From NCBI RefSeq assembly GCF_019317285.1, contig NZ_CP079218.1, forward strand, positions 620,001-684,000: a stretch of 64,000 nucleotides of DNA. Direction: 5' to 3'. Below, piece after piece: positions 26,012 through 34,520 of this stretch. Under the pieces are notes generated by a model that was not told where the DNA came from, did not search any database, and was given only the letters and a program-made list of their open reading frames with translations. Position 1 is the first letter of the stretch; every line of letters begins with the position of its first letter. Both the position numbers and the translations under genes were made by a program. This stretch comes from Pedobacter sp. D749 (lineage in GTDB: Bacteria; Bacteroidota; Bacteroidia; Sphingobacteriales; Sphingobacteriaceae).

Positions 26012-26363
26012 AAGTGAAACGGAGTAAAGTGGAGAGCAGGACTGAATAGTGACAAACGCTCTGTACCTGATTTCCAAAAAGAAGATAACCAATTTAAAGT
26101 TATGCATTCCTGTTCAAGTTAATTATTGGAGTTAATTGCTTGCAAGATTTAAAAATAGTCCATTATGCACCATAATTAGCTTATTCGGCTAAAATTGTAA
26201 AAAAATAGAAAAAACTTTCCCTGTTAATTTCAAGGTTTAAAATTAACCGATAAACTAATTGAACCGAATACCATTTCATTCTGTAATTGCACAAATATTT
26301 AATGGTAACTAACTATCAAATAATTGTTTATAATTGCCTCAACTAACTTTAAAATATAAATTA

Positions 26364-27518
26364 ATGAGCGTAAGCTTCGATTTTTCAGAAACAGAAACTC
26401 AGCAGAGCGTAAAGGCCATGGTCCGCGATTTTGCAGAGAAAAACATTCGTCCACATATCATGGAATGGGATGAAGCACAGCATTTTCCTGTCGGATTGTT
26501 TAAACAGCTCGGAGAGTTAGGCTTAATGGGCGTTTTGGTTCCGGAAGAATATGGAGGCTCCGGATTGGGCTACCAGGAATATGTAGATGTGATTGTAGAA
26601 GTGGCGCGGGTTTGCGGTTCAATCGGCTTATCATTAGCCGCACACAACTCTTTATGTACCGGCCATATTCTGGCCTTTGCGACCGAAGAACAGAAACAAA
26701 GATGGTTACCGAAACTGGCTACTGCCGAATGGATTGGTGCCTGGGGATTAACCGAAGCAAATACAGGTTCGGATGCCTTAAGAATGATGACCACTGCTAT
26801 TGAAGATGGCGACGATTATATTATAAACGGCGCAAAAAACTGGATTACCCATGGCAAAAGCGGAGATATTGCGGTTGTGATGGTAAGAACAGGGGAGCAG
26901 GGAAGCTCGAAAGGGATTTCGGCCATTATAGTAGAACGTGGTACACCAGGTTTTACAGCGGGCAAAAAAGAAAATAAACTAGGCATGCGCGCATCAGAAA
27001 CCACAGAAATGATTTTTGATAATTGCCGTGTACCGAAAGCCAATTTATTGGGCAATGTTGGCGAAGGTTTTAAGCAGGCCATGAAAGTTTTAGATGGCGG
27101 ACGAATTTCTATTGCCGCATTGGCTTTAGGAATTGCAAAAGGTGCTTTTGATGCAGCAGTAGCCTATTCGAAACAACGGCAGCAGTTTGGACAGCCAATC
27201 TCCAGCTTTCAGGCCATTAGTTTTAAACTGGCTGATATGGCTACAGAGATTGAAGCAGCAGAATTATTGATCCGCCAGGCAGCAGATTTAAAGAACAGGC
27301 ATTTACCTATGACAAAAGAATCGGCCATGGCGAAATATTTTGCCTCAGAGGTTTCGGTAAGGGTAGCAACTGAAGCGGTTCAAATATTTGGGGGTTATGG
27401 TTATACCAAAGACTTTCCGGTTGAGAAATTTTATCGCGACAGCAAGTTGTGTACAATAGGCGAGGGAACATCGGAAATACAAAAGATTGTAATTGCCAGA
27501 GAAATATTATCAAGGTAG
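26364..27518 (+). CDS. Acyl-CoA dehydrogenase
   Basis: FAD enzyme that makes the alpha-beta double bond in acyl-CoA, the first step of beta-oxidation or branched-chain degradation. 384 residues, standard length. Visible signatures: [14 protein letters not shown] (about 70), [11 protein letters not shown] (about 132), [15 protein letters not shown], the [19 protein letters not shown] helix (about 272), and the C-terminal [19 protein letters not shown] containing the expected catalytic Glu in EGT. Chain-length preference cannot be read safely. The ATG at 26364 is chosen over an alternative start 30 nt upstream. It is monocistronic and followed by iterated repeats and a terminator. Confidence 0.93.
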   Translation: MSVSFDFSETETQQSVKAMVRDFAEKNIRPHIMEWDEAQHFPVGLFKQLGELGLMGVLVPEEYGGSGLGYQEYVDVIVEVARVCGSIGLSLAAHNSLCTGHILAFATEEQKQRWLPKLATAEWIGAWGLTEANTGSDALRMMTTAIEDGDDYIINGAKNWITHGKSGDIAVVMVRTGEQGSSKGISAIIVERGTPGFTAGKKENKLGMRASETTEMIFDNCRVPKANLLGNVGEGFKQAMKVLDGGRISIAALALGIAKGAFDAAVAYSKQRQQFGQPISSFQAISFKLADMATEIEAAELLIRQAADLKNRHLPMTKESAMAKYFASEVSVRVATEAVQIFGGYGYTKDFPVEKFYRDSKLCTIGEGTSEIQKIVIAREILSR

Positions 27519-27597
27519 AAGGTTTTAAGGTAGAAGGTTTAGGGCTATATGCGTTGAACCTTATACCCTAAGCCTTACGTCTTCAACCTTATATACA
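27519..27597. repeat. Hairpin of iterated AAGGTTTA-like words
   Basis: Immediately after the dehydrogenase stop, aaggtagaaggttttaaggt followed by agaaggtttaggg is answered by ccctaagccttacgtcttcaaccttata on the other side of gctatatgcgtt. Both arms are short degenerate tandem repeats complementary to each other. The element at 61173-61244 uses the same word. Confidence 0.65.
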
Positions 27598-27619
27598 ACA
27601 AACCAAATATATTATGAGT

Positions 27620-27652
27620 AATCCGGATGGTTTAACTACCTCCGGATTTTTT
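27620..27652 (+). terminator. Terminator after the acyl-CoA dehydrogenase
   Basis: aatccgga (27620-27627) pairs with tccggatt (27641-27648) around a 13-nt loop and is followed by T residues. Confidence 0.8.
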
Positions 27653-27694
27653 GTTTTAAAGTTTTCAAAACCAACTTTCAATTGCCAATGTTTT

Positions 27695-27737
27695 GACTAA
27701 AGACTAAAGACTAAAGACTAAAGACTAAAGACTAAAG
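27695..27737. repeat. Perfect heptanucleotide tandem repeat (GACTAAA)6
   Basis: Six exact head-to-tail copies of GACTAAA occupy 27695-27736, followed by a GT-rich run (ggcgcttagtgtttggcgtttggcg). The same word reappears inverted at 28001-28090. The array lies 90 bases before the DUF6496 gene. Confidence 0.9.
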
Positions 27738-27826
27738 TAGTTTGGCGCTTAGTGTTTGGCGTTTGGCGTCAGTTAGCCGATTTAAACAATTAATCGATTA
27801 GAGATACTAACTAATGAACTAAAGCT

Positions 27827-28000
27827 ATGGCAAAGTATTCAGAAAAAGCTGGTGAGAAAGTAGAAAAAACCATGCATGAGATGAAAGAAGGTAAGCTTAA
27901 GAGCGGATCAGGTAAAAAAGTGACATCCAAAAAGCAGGCAATTGCTATAGGGCTATCCGAAGCCAAAAAAGCAGGAGCGAAGGTACCTAAGAAAGGTTAA
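27827..28000 (+). CDS. Small DUF6496-type basic protein
   Basis: 57 residues: MAKYSEKAGEKVEKTMHEMK then a Gly/Lys linker and KKQAIAIGLSEAKKAGAKVP. This MxKYSEKA...MHEMKEGKL...SGKKVTS.KQAIAIGLSEA pattern is the signature of the DUF6496 family, widespread small Lys-rich proteins of unknown function, often annotated as plasmid-stabilisation-like or stress-associated. The ATG is clear. The gene is convergent with the next one; an inverted repeat of ACTAAAG words starts right at its stop codon and may serve as the shared terminator. Confidence 0.85.
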   Translation: MAKYSEKAGEKVEKTMHEMKEGKLKSGSGKKVTSKKQAIAIGLSEAKKAGAKVPKKG

Positions 28001-28090
28001 AAGCTTAAAGACTAAAGACCAAAGCAAATAGGTGTGGTGACTAAACTATCTTCCCAGGGCTTTAGTCTTTGGACTTTTCGCTCTAAGCTT
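28001..28090. repeat. Inverted repeat of ACTAAAG words between convergent genes
   Basis: aagcttaaagactaaagacc (from 28001) is answered by ctttagtctttggacttttc...taagctt ending at 28090. The arms pair imperfectly over about 25 bases. The right end overlaps the stop codon of the minus-strand gene, and the left end abuts the plus-strand stop. It may act as a bidirectional terminator. Confidence 0.7.
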
Positions 28091-28475
28091 ATTGCGGTAT
28101 GTCTTTCGAAGTTAAAATGCTGTCAACCACATAAACGCTAAATCCCCGCCATGGTAGGGAGTGTTTATATTCTTTGTAGTGTAATTCGAAAAACTTACCA
28201 CTATTGGCCATCATTTTTTCAGCAATTTCCTGGTTAGCGATAGAGAATTCGAATTCGTTGTTCTGCAGCGTTCCTGTTTGCCGGGATTTTATTCCGCTTT
28301 GAATTAATTTGCCTTCATAGGTTTTAAATACGTAGCCTTTTTTTACTACATAGTTTAACTCTCCTGCTTTAACACCTTCACCAAAAACAAAGAAATAACG
28401 GTAGTAACAAATTGCGATTAATGCGATAACAACTATAACTGCGATAATTGAACCTACTTTTTTACCTTTTGTCAT
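28089..28475 (-). CDS. Single-span membrane protein of unknown function
   Basis: 128 residues with one N-terminal membrane helix (VGSIIAVIVVIALIAICYY, about 7-25) and a soluble extracytoplasmic part of about 100 residues. Conserved-looking segments include GVKAGELNYVVKKGYVFKTYEGKL and FELHYKEYKHSLPWRG. Homologues in Bacteroidota are often given enzyme names that the sequence does not justify; there is no catalytic motif. Function unknown. No operon partner. Confidence 0.75.
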   Translation of the reverse strand: MTKGKKVGSIIAVIVVIALIAICYYRYFFVFGEGVKAGELNYVVKKGYVFKTYEGKLIQSGIKSRQTGTLQNNEFEFSIANQEIAEKMMANSGKFFELHYKEYKHSLPWRGFSVYVVDSILTSKDIPQ

Positions 28476-28579
28476 ATATGATTATGTATATATAAATGTA
28501 GCTAAACAACACATAAGTTCTACTAATGATTTAAATAAAAATTCTTTTTATAAATCTTTCTATTTTTCAATATTTTGCT

Positions 28580-28630
28580 TACATTTGCAGCCCCGATAAC
28601 ACGGGAAATTTAAAAACCACGAGAGGAGGT
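28580..28630 (+). promoter_or_regulatory. rpsU promoter and canonical Shine-Dalgarno
   Basis: TACATTTG (28580-28587) fits the -7 consensus. The leader then carries AGGAGGT at 28624-28630, 11 nt before the ATG at 28642. Most genes in the window lack such a site. In Flavobacterium, bS21 is part of the pocket that hides the anti-Shine-Dalgarno, and a strong site before rpsU is thought to give autoregulation. Confidence 0.7.
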
Positions 28631-28641
28631 ATTTCAGCGTT

Positions 28642-28836
28642 ATGATCATTATCAACATTAAAGACGGCGAATCATTAGATAAAGCCCTTAAACGTTTCAA
28701 GAAAAAGTTTGAAAAAACTGGTGTATTGAGAGAACTACGTAGTCGCCAAGCATACGAGAAAAAATCCGTTGCTCGCCGTACTGAAATTAAACATGCTGTT
28801 TACATTCAGAACATGAATCTAGATACAACTTCTTAG
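28642..28836 (+). CDS. rpsU: 30S ribosomal protein bS21
   Basis: 64 residues, basic and helical: ESLDKALKRFKKKFEKTG, then RSRQAYEKKSVARRTE, both typical of S21, which sits beside the 3' end of 16S rRNA on the platform. In Bacteroidota it helps sequester the anti-Shine-Dalgarno. It has its own promoter, a rare strong Shine-Dalgarno, and a terminator at 28856-28892, so it is a separately controlled unit ahead of xerC. Confidence 0.96.
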   Translation: MIIINIKDGESLDKALKRFKKKFEKTGVLRELRSRQAYEKKSVARRTEIKHAVYIQNMNLDTTS

Positions 28837-28855
28837 TTGTTCACGATATAAATAC

Positions 28856-28892
28856 AAAAAGTCCTTCCGATGTTAAATTGGAAGGACTTTTC
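28856..28892 (+). terminator. Terminator after rpsU
   Basis: aaaaagtccttcc pairs with ggaaggactttt around an 11-nt loop, then tctttttaaa. Confidence 0.88.
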
Positions 28893-28997
28893 TTTTTAAA
28901 AAGAAATCAGGAACATTTCAATAAACAATTAATTAATGATTTCTTTATATCAAAACTATTTGTAACTTCATATCAATGCCCCGCAAAAAGATATTGA

Positions 28998-29879
28998 ATG
29001 CTGCTAAAAAGTTTTATCACCTATTTAACTCACGAGAAGCGCTATTCTCCACATACCATTACCTCTTATCAGGTAGATTTAGATCAGTTTGAAGTATTTA
29101 TTAAGGCATTAGAACTGGATTTTTCTGAAATAAAACATACTCACCTGCGCAGTTACCTGGTTGAGTTAATGGAAAAGGAAAATTCAGAAAATACCATTAA
29201 CAGAAAAATATCTGCTTTACGAAGCTTTTATAAATTTTTACATCGAACCGGAGCGATTGATCAAAATCCTGCTGTTTTAATTAAGGCGCCAAAAATACCT
29301 AAAAGGCTGCCCGTATTTATAGATGCGCAGAAAATGGATCATTTGCTGGATTCTGAGCAATATTTCGATGAAAGTTTTCCTTCCGTTCGCGATCATCTGG
29401 TCATTGAACTGCTTTTTGGAACCGGTATCCGTTTGGCTGAACTGTTGCAATTAAAAGATACTGATATTGATATGTATTCAGGAACGATAAAGGTGCTGGG
29501 TAAAAGGAATAAAGAAAGAATTATTCCAGTAAATAAACAGCTTATCAATCAGGTAAATACCTACATTGACCTAAAAAAGTTGCAAAAGTTTAATAACAAT
29601 TTGCTTATATTAATCGTTACCAATACAGGTGCAGCGGCATATCCGAAATTAATATACCGTATTGTTACCTCGTACCTAAACCATGTATCAACCAATGAAA
29701 AGAAAAGTCCCCACGTGCTGCGGCATAGCTATGCCACTAGCCTGTTAAATGCAGGAGCAGATTTAAATGCGATTAAAGAACTTTTGGGCCATGCCAGTTT
29801 AGCAGCAACCCAGGTTTACACCCACAATTCGATCGAAAGATTAAAAACAATTTATAAACAAGCCCATCCAAAGGCGTAA
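28998..29879 (+). CDS. xerC: Tyrosine recombinase XerC/XerD
   Basis: Site-specific recombinase that resolves chromosome dimers at dif. 293 residues, normal length. N-terminal SAM-like core-binding domain (about 1-85, EKRYSPHTITSYQVDLDQF), then the catalytic domain with GTGIRLAELLQL (first Arg, about 140), a Lys in KVLGKRNKERIIPV, HVLRHSYATSLL (His-x-x-Arg, about 235), LLGHASLAATQVYTH (final His and nucleophile Tyr, about 260-270). A complete active site suggests a housekeeping Xer protein rather than a phage integrase, and the rpsU-xerC-raiA order is common in the phylum. Whether it is XerC or XerD cannot be told here. Confidence 0.92.
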   Translation: MLLKSFITYLTHEKRYSPHTITSYQVDLDQFEVFIKALELDFSEIKHTHLRSYLVELMEKENSENTINRKISALRSFYKFLHRTGAIDQNPAVLIKAPKIPKRLPVFIDAQKMDHLLDSEQYFDESFPSVRDHLVIELLFGTGIRLAELLQLKDTDIDMYSGTIKVLGKRNKERIIPVNKQLINQVNTYIDLKKLQKFNNNLLILIVTNTGAAAYPKLIYRIVTSYLNHVSTNEKKSPHVLRHSYATSLLNAGADLNAIKELLGHASLAATQVYTHNSIERLKTIYKQAHPKA

Positions 29880-29883
29880 AAAA

Positions 29884-29889
29884 AGGAGG
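29884..29889 (+). promoter_or_regulatory. Canonical Shine-Dalgarno of raiA
   Basis: AGGAGG lies four bases before the ATG at 29894, directly after the xerC stop codon. It is the second strong site seen in the window, the other being rpsU. Confidence 0.75.
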
Positions 29890-29893
29890 AAAA

Positions 29894-30241
29894 ATGAAAA
29901 TCGGAGTTCAATCAATCCACTTCAGTGCAGACAGTAAGTTGTTAGATTTTATACAGAAGAAAGCAAACAAGCTTGATCAGTTTTTTGACCAGATCATTAG
30001 CGGAGAAGTGTATTTAAAGTTAGAGAACGTAGAGGACGAGGCTAATAAAATTAGTGAGATAAAATTAATTGTACCCGGAGGTACCCTCTTCGCTAAAGAA
30101 CAATGTAAATCATTTGAAGAAGCCACAGATCTGGCCATCGAATCGTTAAGAAAGCAGATTACGAAACATAAAGATAAAACACGTGCAAAATTAAGTGAGC
30201 ATAAAGCAATTTTAAGTGAGAGCGAAGCCGCTGATTATTAA
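29894..30241 (+). CDS. raiA: Ribosome hibernation/translation inhibitor (HPF/RaiA)
   Basis: 115 residues of the short HPF/RaiA family, which bind the mRNA/tRNA channel of idle 30S subunits. N-terminal IGVQSIHFSADSKLLDFIQK, then KLDQFFDQIISGEVYLKL and the C-terminal helix FEEATDLAIESLRKQITKHK are typical. It follows xerC with a 14-nt gap and is likely on the same transcript, but with a strong Shine-Dalgarno of its own. A hairpin terminator at 30262-30297 ends it. Confidence 0.93.
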   Translation: MKIGVQSIHFSADSKLLDFIQKKANKLDQFFDQIISGEVYLKLENVEDEANKISEIKLIVPGGTLFAKEQCKSFEEATDLAIESLRKQITKHKDKTRAKLSEHKAILSESEAADY

Positions 30242-30261
30242 TAATAGCTTAATTATAAAAG

Positions 30262-30297
30262 TAAAAGAGCGACGCAGTTAATGCGCCGCTCTTTTTG
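30262..30297 (+). terminator. Terminator after raiA
   Basis: aaaagagcg-acgca and tgcg-ccgctcttttt pair as an interrupted stem (30264-30296) with a T run at the end. Confidence 0.85.
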
Positions 30298-30304
30298 TTA
30301 TAAT

Positions 30305-30410
30305 AAAGTCGTCATTGCGAGGAACGAAGCAATCCTAATGCGAACGCTGGTAGCGATCGTCGTAAGATTGCTTCGTCGGCTGAAAAAGCCTTCTCGCAAT
30401 GACGACTTTT
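30305..30410. repeat. REP-like palindrome (gtcattgcgaggaacgaagc type)
   Basis: aaagtcgtcattgcgag (30305-30321) pairs perfectly with ctcgcaatgacgacttt (30393-30409), and the inner cgaagcaatc pairs with gattgcttcg. This element occurs in many bacterial genomes. Worn copies in this window lie at 25551-25646 and 45319-45354. From here to the tRNA promoter (30411-30764) I see nothing else. Confidence 0.85.
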
Positions 30411-30764
30411 ATTCTATAATCTATTAATAATAATTGTATGCAACCTCGAGATGAAAGCTTTTATGGCTCAGTTTTTTAAAATAATTTAAAGAAATCGGAA
30501 ACTATTCGTACAATTTCTATAAACCAAATTTAATTTTCTAAGCAATTCTCCGTGAAAAAATCTCCCTCACGATATAAATTTTAAATTTATTGAGATTAAT
30601 ACATTTGTTATTTTCTGTTGATTATTGTGATTATAGATTATAATCATGTTTATAAGGACAACAGGCATAAAAAAATATTCGATTTTAAGAGATTGATTAT
30701 TAAGCTCCTTCAGGTGTATGATGAGCACTAACTAAAATAACTTCATTATTTTTTTCAAATTTAT

Positions 30765-30794
30765 TTTGAAGTGAAATATAAGTGTGTATATTTG
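30765..30794 (+). promoter_or_regulatory. Promoter of the tRNA-tuf operon
   Basis: TTTG at 30765-30768 and TATATTTG at 30787-30794 are spaced by 18 bases, close to the ideal Bacteroidota promoter. The leader to the first tRNA is about 120 nt. Confidence 0.75.
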
Positions 30795-30922
30795 CATTCC
30801 CTTTCGGAAACGGCGTTACGCTAAGAAGAAAAGGGTTGTTCTTTAAAAAGATAAAAGTTTTAAAAAAACACGTTAATAGTATGAAAAATGAAGATTTTTC
30901 GTATCATTGCACAAAATTTAAA

Positions 30923-30995
<73 letters not shown>

Positions 30996-31034
30996 CTTTT
31001 TATTTTAAAGTGTTAACATTTTGAAGTAAAAAAT

Positions 31035-31117
31035 GGGGAGATTCCAGAGCGGCCAAATGGGACAGACTGTAACTCTGTTATCGCAAGATTTCGAAGGTTC
31101 GAATCCTTCTCTCCCCA
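31035..31117 (+). tRNA. tRNA-Tyr (GTA)
   Basis: An 83-nt class II tRNA with a long variable arm (ttatcgcaagattt region), acceptor GGGGAGA / TCTCCCC and anticodon GTA. CCA is not encoded. Confidence 0.95.
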
Positions 31118-31126
31118 CACTTTAAA

Positions 31127-31195
31127 TGAATGACCAAATGTTTTAATGATGGAATAATTCTCTCATTCTTTCATTCAATCAATCAATGATTTTTA
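31127..31195. repeat. Weak inverted repeat of AATGA words between tRNAs
   Basis: aatgaatgaccaaatg...aatgatgg is loosely complementary to tcattctttcattcaatcaa. It is a weak member of the iterated-word hairpin family and uses the same word as the stronger element at 32909-32988. Confidence 0.4.
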
Positions 31196-31198
31196 GAA

Positions 31199-31271
31199 GC
31201 GGAAGTAGCTCAGTTGGTAGAGCGATAGCCTTCCAAGCTATAGGTCGCGAGTTCGAACCTCGTCTTCCGCT
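31199..31271 (+). tRNA. tRNA-Gly (TCC)
   Basis: Acceptor GCGGAAG / CTTCCGC, anticodon TCC in loop CTTCCAA, T-arm GAGTTCGAACCTC. Unlike the other tRNAs here, CCA is encoded (31272-31274). Confidence 0.96.
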
Positions 31272-31352
31272 CCAATAAAAATTAGAAAGTGGGCAGTTAT
31301 CGGTAACAGTTTTGATATAGTAAAACTAAAGGCTGGAACTGGAAACTAAAAA

Positions 31353-31424
<72 letters not shown>

Positions 31425-31550
31425 CAGGATAATAAAGCTTTGTTAAATCTGTTTAATATGCAGGGTAGACAAGGTTTTTTGTGTTGCATTGCATCAAAAC
31501 AATAAATAAAAATTAATAAAAAGTTAACCTACTAATTAGTTATAAATAAA

Positions 31551-32738
31551 ATGGCAAAAGAAAAATTTGACCGTAGTAAACCGCACTTAAACATCGGTAC
31601 AATCGGTCACGTCGATCACGGTAAAACAACTTTAACAGCAGCTATTACAAAAGTTTTAGCTGATGCAGGTTTATCTGAGGCACGTTCATTCGATTCAATT
31701 GACTCTGCTCCAGAGGAAAAAGAAAGAGGTATTACTATTAATACTGCGCACGTTGAGTATTCAACTGCAAACCGTCACTACGCACACGTAGATTGTCCAG
31801 GTCACGCGGATTATGTTAAAAACATGGTTACAGGTGCGGCTCAAATGGATGGTGCTATTATCGTTGTTGCTGCTACTGATGGTCCAATGCCACAAACTCG
31901 TGAGCACATCTTATTGGCTCGTCAGGTTGGTGTACCTTCATTGGTTGTATTCATGAACAAAGTGGATATGGTTGATGATCCTGAATTATTAGAATTAGTA
32001 GAAATGGAAGTTCGTGAATTATTATCGTTCTACGATTTCCCTGGTGATGATATTCCTGTTATTCAAGGTTCTGCTTTAGGTGGTTTGAACGGAGATGCTA
32101 AATGGGTAGCAAAAATTATGGAATTAATGGATGCTGTTGATAGCTACATTCCAATTCCTCCACGTTTAACTGATCTTCCATTCTTAATGCCTGTTGAAGA
32201 TGTATTCTCGATCACTGGTCGTGGTACTGTAGCAACTGGTCGTATTGAGCGTGGTGTAATCAACTCTGGAGATCCTGTTGAAATCTTAGGTATGGGTGCT
32301 GAGAACTTAAAATCTACAGTTACTGGTGTTGAGATGTTCCGTAAGATCTTAGATTATGGTGAAGCTGGTGATAACGTAGGTTTATTGTTACGTGGTATTG
32401 AGAAAACTGATATCCGTCGTGGTATGGTAATCTGTAAACCAGGTTCAGTAACTCCTCACACTGATTTCAAAGCTGAGATATATGTATTATCAAAAGCAGA
32501 AGGTGGTCGTCACACTCCATTCTTCAACAAATACCGTCCTCAATTCTATTTCCGTACTACAGATGTTACTGGTGAGATTTCACTAGCTGAAGGTACTGAG
32601 ATGGTAATGCCAGGTGATAACGTTACCATCACTGTAAAGTTGATCAACGCTATCGCAATGGAAAAAGGTCTACGTTTCGCTATCCGTGAAGGTGGTAGAA
32701 CAGTAGGTGCTGGTCAGGTAACTGAAATTTTAAAATAA
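31551..32738 (+). CDS. tuf: Elongation factor Tu
   Basis: GTPase that brings aminoacyl-tRNA to the ribosome. 395 residues with GHVDHGKT (G1, about 19), [12 protein letters not shown] (G3, about 81), NKVD (G4, about 136), and the C-terminal beta-barrel domains 2 and 3 ([29 protein letters not shown]). Downstream are tRNA-Trp, secE and nusG. The first four tRNAs plus tuf have the same order as thrU-tyrU-glyT-thrT-tufB in E. coli. Codon use is strongly biased to GGT, GTT, CGT, as expected for high expression. Confidence 0.98.
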   Translation: MAKEKFDRSKPHLNIGTIGHVDHGKTTLTAAITKVLADAGLSEARSFDSIDSAPEEKERGITINTAHVEYSTANRHYAHVDCPGHADYVKNMVTGAAQMDGAIIVVAATDGPMPQTREHILLARQVGVPSLVVFMNKVDMVDDPELLELVEMEVRELLSFYDFPGDDIPVIQGSALGGLNGDAKWVAKIMELMDAVDSYIPIPPRLTDLPFLMPVEDVFSITGRGTVATGRIERGVINSGDPVEILGMGAENLKSTVTGVEMFRKILDYGEAGDNVGLLLRGIEKTDIRRGMVICKPGSVTPHTDFKAEIYVLSKAEGGRHTPFFNKYRPQFYFRTTDVTGEISLAEGTEMVMPGDNVTITVKLINAIAMEKGLRFAIREGGRTVGAGQVTEILK

Positions 32739-32772
32739 ACCCAAACCCCTTAAGGGTTTCAGGTAAATAACT

Positions 32773-32812
32773 GAAAGCAAAGTGTTTGAGTTCACTTAAG
32801 CACTTTGCTTTC
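32773..32812 (+). terminator. Hairpin between tuf and tRNA-Trp
   Basis: A perfect 12-bp stem gaaagcaaagtg (32773-32784) / cactttgctttc (32801-32812). There is no T tract, and the tRNA starts 5 nt later, so partial termination or an RNA-processing signal are both possible. Confidence 0.55.
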
Positions 32813-32817
32813 TAAAT

Positions 32818-32888
32818 ACGGGAATAGTTCAACGGTAGAATAGAGGTCTCCAAAACCTTTGATCAGGGTTCGAATCCTTGTTCCCGTG
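32818..32888 (+). tRNA. tRNA-Trp (CCA)
   Basis: A 71-nt cloverleaf: acceptor ACGGGAA / TTCCCGT with discriminator G, anticodon CCA in loop CTCCAAA, T-arm GGGTTCGAATCCT. The 3' CCA is not encoded. Lies between tuf and secE, as in many bacteria. Confidence 0.96.
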
Positions 32889-32908
32889 CTCAAAACAATG
32901 GTTGGGTA

Positions 32909-32988
32909 ATTGAATGAGTGAATGATTGAATTTGAAAGTTTACTTTCGGATATTATCATTCACTCATTTACTCATTCAGTCATTCAAT
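32909..32988. repeat. Inverted repeat of AATGAGTG words before secE
   Basis: attgaatgagtgaatgattg (from 32909) is answered by tcattcactcatttactcat...tcattcaat ending at 32988, with an inner gaaagt-tt-actttc palindrome at the centre. Every repeat is a variant of a 4- or 8-base word. The secE ATG is 10 bases further on. Confidence 0.75.
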
Positions 32989-32997
32989 AAATTAAAT

Positions 32998-33195
32998 ATG
33001 GCTAAAGTAGTTGAGTTTATAAAAGAATCGTACGATGAAATGACCAATAAGGTTACATGGCCTACATGGGGCGAACTGCAAAGTTCTGCAATTCTTGTAT
33101 TGGTGGCTTCTTTAATTATTGCATTGGTTATTTTTGCAATGGATAAAGGTTCTACATTTGTGTTAGATACTTTTTATAAATCACTTTCTAATTAA
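32998..33195 (+). CDS. secE: Preprotein translocase subunit SecE
   Basis: 65 residues, the short one-helix form. N-terminal amphipathic helix KVVEFIKESYDEMTNKVTWP (KVxWPT is the SecE signature) and one membrane helix (AILVLVASLIIALVIFAMD, about 31-50). It clamps SecY in the translocon. The ATG at 32998 is chosen: an upstream extension would translate the AATGA repeat. nusG follows after 9 nt. Confidence 0.95.
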   Translation: MAKVVEFIKESYDEMTNKVTWPTWGELQSSAILVLVASLIIALVIFAMDKGSTFVLDTFYKSLSN

Positions 33196-33204
33196 TATTT
33201 ACTA

Positions 33205-33744
33205 ATGAGCGATCTAAAGTGGTACGTTGTAAGGGCTGTTAGCGGTAAAGAGAAGAAGGTAAAACAGTACATTGATGCTGAGATCAGCCGTTTAGGTTTC
33301 TCTCATTTGGTTCCACAGGTATTAATCCCGATGGAAAAATATTACCAGATGAAAGATGGTAAAAAAATTGCCAAAGAGCGTAACTTTTATCCTGGTTATG
33401 TTTTAATCGAAGCTACTCTTGATGGTGAGCTGGAGCACATCATTAAAGGAATTAATAGCGTTATTGGTTTCTTAGGTGATAAAGCCGGTAATCCAATTCC
33501 AATGCGCCAGGCAGAAGTTAACCGTATTTTAGGTGTGGTTGATGAAATGAGCGAACAGGGTGAAACCATGAATGTGCCTTACTATGTTGGCGAAGGTATT
33601 AAAGTTATGGATGGACCTTTCAACGGTTTCTCAGGTATTATCGAAGAGGTAAACGAAGAGAAGAAAAAACTGAAAGTGATGGTTAAAATCTTTGGTCGTA
33701 AGACGCCTCTTGAGCTTAACTACATGCAGGTAGAAAAAGAGTAA
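33205..33744 (+). CDS. nusG: Transcription termination/antitermination factor NusG
   Basis: 179 residues. NGN domain opening KWYVVRAVSGKEKKVKQYI with FYPGYVLIEA (about 65), linker, and C-terminal KOW domain containing EGIKVMDGPFNGFSGIIEEV (about 132-155). It binds the clamp of RNA polymerase and links it to Rho or the ribosome. A terminator-like hairpin follows at 33764-33800, and a non-ribosomal gene separates it from rplK. Confidence 0.96.
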   Translation: MSDLKWYVVRAVSGKEKKVKQYIDAEISRLGFSHLVPQVLIPMEKYYQMKDGKKIAKERNFYPGYVLIEATLDGELEHIIKGINSVIGFLGDKAGNPIPMRQAEVNRILGVVDEMSEQGETMNVPYYVGEGIKVMDGPFNGFSGIIEEVNEEKKKLKVMVKIFGRKTPLELNYMQVEKE

Positions 33745-33763
33745 AAAATTATTTAAAATATTT

Positions 33764-33800
33764 GAAAGGCCTTAGGATTTATTTTCTGAGGTCTTTTTTG
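33764..33800 (+). terminator. Terminator-like hairpin after nusG
   Basis: aaaggccttagga pairs with tctgaggtctttt (with two G-T pairs) around a short A/T loop and runs into ttttttgtttt. It implies that rplK needs its own promoter, which is present at 34513-34520. Confidence 0.75.
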
Positions 33801-33884
33801 TTTTACATCGATTTTAATTTATTAACACTAGTGGTTTTAGTTTATCTTTAATAAGGTATCGATGTTTTAAAAACCATAACGGCT

Positions 33885-34403
33885 ATGAAAGGACTTCTTC
33901 TATTTTTGATTTGTATGTTTTTTTATGGCGTTGATAGTTTTAGTGCAAGTCATCATTCAATCAAAACGTCGATTGATACTCCAACCGTTATCAGAAAAAT
34001 ACAATCAGACTTTTCGGCAATCAATAAAGATTTAAGGTTTTACCGAAAGAAAACTAAGGATGCACCCGACATGTCGGCAGAAGGTGGAGAGGTAACCGGC
34101 TATTATGATAAAAATATTCTAAAAAAGATACATTGTACTTTTTACGGCGAAATGGGTAAGGCAGAGGAAGACTATTATCTTAATAGTAAGGGCTTATTCT
34201 TCGTATTCAGAAGAGAAATATTTTACGATAAGCCAATGTACCTGAAAGATTTTAAAATAAAAAGTACTACTGAAACACGTTATTATCTGTATGATGGAAA
34301 AGTGATAAAAAGTATCGTGAAACCCAAAACATCAACAATATTATCTGATCAAGAAATAGTGGGAGAACTAAAACAGATTATAAGTATCTTAGCAGAGAAA
34401 TAA
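33885..34403 (+). CDS. Secreted protein of unknown function between nusG and rplK
   Basis: 172 residues. An N-terminal signal peptide (MKGLLLFLICMFFYGVDSFS) precedes a mature part of mixed alpha/beta character: PTVIRKIQSDFSAINKDLRF, GYYDKNILKKIHCTFYGEMG, EDYYLNSKGLFFVFRREIFY, RYYLYDGKVIKSIV. Strands and Tyr/Phe pairs suggest a small all-beta domain like those that bind periplasmic ligands; no family recognised. It has no functional link to its ribosomal neighbours and its flanks carry a terminator before and a promoter after it. Confidence 0.75.
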   Translation: MKGLLLFLICMFFYGVDSFSASHHSIKTSIDTPTVIRKIQSDFSAINKDLRFYRKKTKDAPDMSAEGGEVTGYYDKNILKKIHCTFYGEMGKAEEDYYLNSKGLFFVFRREIFYDKPMYLKDFKIKSTTETRYYLYDGKVIKSIVKPKTSTILSDQEIVGELKQIISILAEK

Positions 34404-34512
34404 ATTCACTATTAATTTATCTGCGACAGCTTATTTTTAAACTTATAAGCGGTAGTTGCTAGATAATAAAATATATTTCTTCTTATCTATTGCAGTAATG
34501 TAAGATTATCCA

Positions 34513-34520
34513 TATCTTTG
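34513..34520 (+). promoter_or_regulatory. -7 box of the rplKAJL-rpoBC operon
   Basis: TATCTTTG matches the consensus, with TTG at 34490-34492 as a possible -33. The predicted leader is about 86 nt. Confidence 0.7.

Noticed and set aside
28998-29879. Xer-type recombinase as a phage or island integrase
   Set aside because: Its place between rpsU and raiA, full housekeeping length and lack of attachment repeats at the nearby tRNA genes argue for chromosomal XerC/D.
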